Positions 63,341 through 64,000 of a stretch of DNA of 64,000 nucleotides are shown here, piece after piece. The stretch lies in assembly GCF_001426885.1 (NCBI RefSeq), contig NZ_LMFP01000013.1, forward strand, positions 382,763-446,762, given 5' to 3'. The stretch is from Pelomonas sp. Root1444 (GTDB lineage Bacteria; Pseudomonadota; Gammaproteobacteria; Burkholderiales; Burkholderiaceae_C). The notes under the pieces were generated by a model. The model saw nothing but the letters and a program-made list of their open reading frames with translations. It did not search any database and was not told the DNA's origin. Each line of letters opens with the position of its first letter. The stretch's first letter is position 1. Made by a program: the position numbers and the translations under genes.

Positions 63341-63589
63341 GGGCTGTGCGGCAAAACCCGGCAGCCTAGGCGGGCCATGTCTCTGGCCCGTGAAGCGTCG
63401 CTGTCCGCAGCCTTGCGGGAGCGCTCAGCCGGCGCTCGATGCCGGCGCCACGCCTACTGGGGGCTGATAACAAAGTGTCGAACTGACTGCCAATGTTTCG
63501 AAGTAGGCCGGTTCGCCAGAAGGCGAAGCGATGTCAAAGTTTCAACTTTGCGCCCTGAGCAGAAGCAGGTTGTGCCTTCGACGGCCGCG
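63341..63589. other. Non-coding region left of the last gene
   Basis: Less GC-rich than the surroundings. Holds inverted repeats TTCGCC-AGAA-GGCGAA (63512-63527) and AAAGTT-TC-AACTTT (63536-63549). I see no gene and no recognisable transposon end. Confidence 0.4.
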
Positions 63590-63901
63590 TCATCGCCAGT
63601 GACGGCGGCCAAGCGCGGGACTCATCTCGCGCTGCAAGGCGCGCCAGACCCGCTCCAAGCCTGCACACATCCACGGCTTGCCATCTCTGTGCACGCGCCA
63701 CTGCCTCACGTCCCTGGGATTCGGCTCAAAGTGCAGGACCCAGGCAACGCCGCCACATGAGAACGTCCAGTCGAACGGCTGGCGTAGGTCCTCGCGCCTC
63801 GGCAGAGGGATATCGAGGGCGGGTTCCTGGCCTGCAGTCCTCAAGCGACGCTCGCGCCGAGCATCGCGCTCAGCAGCCGTTGCTGGACGGTAGGGTCGCA
63901 T
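63590..63901 (-). CDS. Hypothetical protein near the right edge
   Basis: A 103-residue arginine-rich soluble protein (RPYRPATAAERDARRERRLR; PLPRREDLRQPFDWTF; WRVHRDGKPWMCAGLERVWRAL). I do not recognise a family. ATG 63901 is chosen; TTG 63907 would add two residues. The context changes here to shorter, less GC-rich DNA. Confidence 0.55.
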   Translation of the reverse strand: MRPYRPATAAERDARRERRLRTAGQEPALDIPLPRREDLRQPFDWTFSCGGVAWVLHFEPNPRDVRQWRVHRDGKPWMCAGLERVWRALQREMSPALGRRHWR

Positions 63902-63920
63902 GCTCAAATGTTAGGCAAAT

Positions 63921-63932
63921 ATCGTTAACGAT
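63921..63932. promoter_or_regulatory. Palindrome ATCGTTAACGAT
   Basis: A perfect 12-base palindrome 20 bases upstream of the last leftward gene, in an A/T-rich patch. Possible operator or promoter region. Confidence 0.35.
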
Positions 63933-64000
63933 CCACCGATAACACGTTGAGCCTCATGGAATTGACCGCGCCTTTTCGAAGAGCTGAAGGTTTCGCTGAG

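Noticed and set aside
63905..63955. Integron attC-like core sites GTTAGGC and GTTGAGC
   Set aside because: Two 7-base matches, but no paired inverse core or foldable attC arms; chance is more likely.
63957..64000. Possible gene start ATG (MELTAPFRRAEGFAE) at the right edge
   Set aside because: Only 14 codons before the window ends and no clear ribosome site; cannot be supported.

Overview
This is a gene-dense, very GC-rich stretch of bacterial chromosome. Many start and stop codons overlap as ATGA or GTGA, and the content fits a betaproteobacterium of the order Burkholderiales (Rubrivivax/Leptothrix/Roseateles-like; an inference from gene content, not a measured phylogeny). The evidence includes an orphan Bug-type receptor, an mnmG-rsmG-parA block with parS sites, exeA/exeB-type secretion genes, a class A beta-lactamase and the prkA-yeaH-spoVR trio. 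No tRNA, rRNA, CRISPR array or intact insertion sequence was seen.

Region by region: 1-2.7 kb has a VOC-fold protein and a TonB-dependent receptor converging on a shared terminator. 3-8 kb, rightward: a class A beta-lactamase followed at once by an AraC/GyrI regulator and a free GyrI-like protein; two small ABM-fold proteins with an ArsR-type regulator; a TM2 protein; and a TonB-C-like exported protein. 8-12.9 kb, leftward: the stress/stationary-phase operon prkA-yeaH-spoVR. 13.3-28.9 kb is a chromosome-partition neighbourhood: mnmG, rsmG and parA run leftward with three parS sites inside mnmG and rsmG, but parB lies about 11 kb away, separated by two acetyltransferases, two OmpA-like paralogues, gspA/gspB, argC and a two-gene unit. 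That unit encodes a CHAT-like/transglutaminase-like protein lacking the expected CHAT cysteine, and a lipase-like hydrolase. A consensus DnaA box lies just upstream of mnmG.

29-33.6 kb: an in-frame deletion fusion of a response regulator to the tail of a histidine kinase, a cytochrome b561, and a Crp/Fnr regulator with two palindromes in front of a DUF2892 gene. 33.6-42 kb: a NatAB-type ABC exporter operon with a secreted TAP-like hydrolase and a lipoprotein; an Asp/Glu racemase and amino-acid-binding protein divergent from a LysR gene; and an exported thioredoxin-like protein. 42-57.7 kb: mixed metabolism, repair and small conserved proteins (DNA alkylation repair, FadH, a PD-(D/E)XK-like protein, an acyl-CoA ligase, a GFA-family protein, an XRE regulator and others).

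57.7-60.1 kb, leftward: a five-gene operon with a MglA/CvnD-like small GTPase, three roadblock-fold proteins and an unrecognised protein, preceded by a repeat-rich control region. 60.3-63.3 kb: a nitrate/sulfonate-type ABC importer with two permease domains fused in one chain and no binding protein nearby. The last 650 bases look less ordinary and may border accessory DNA.

The best candidates for something undescribed are the CHAT-like/lipase pair (15.8-19.6 kb) and the GTPase/roadblock operon with its control region (57.7-60.3 kb).
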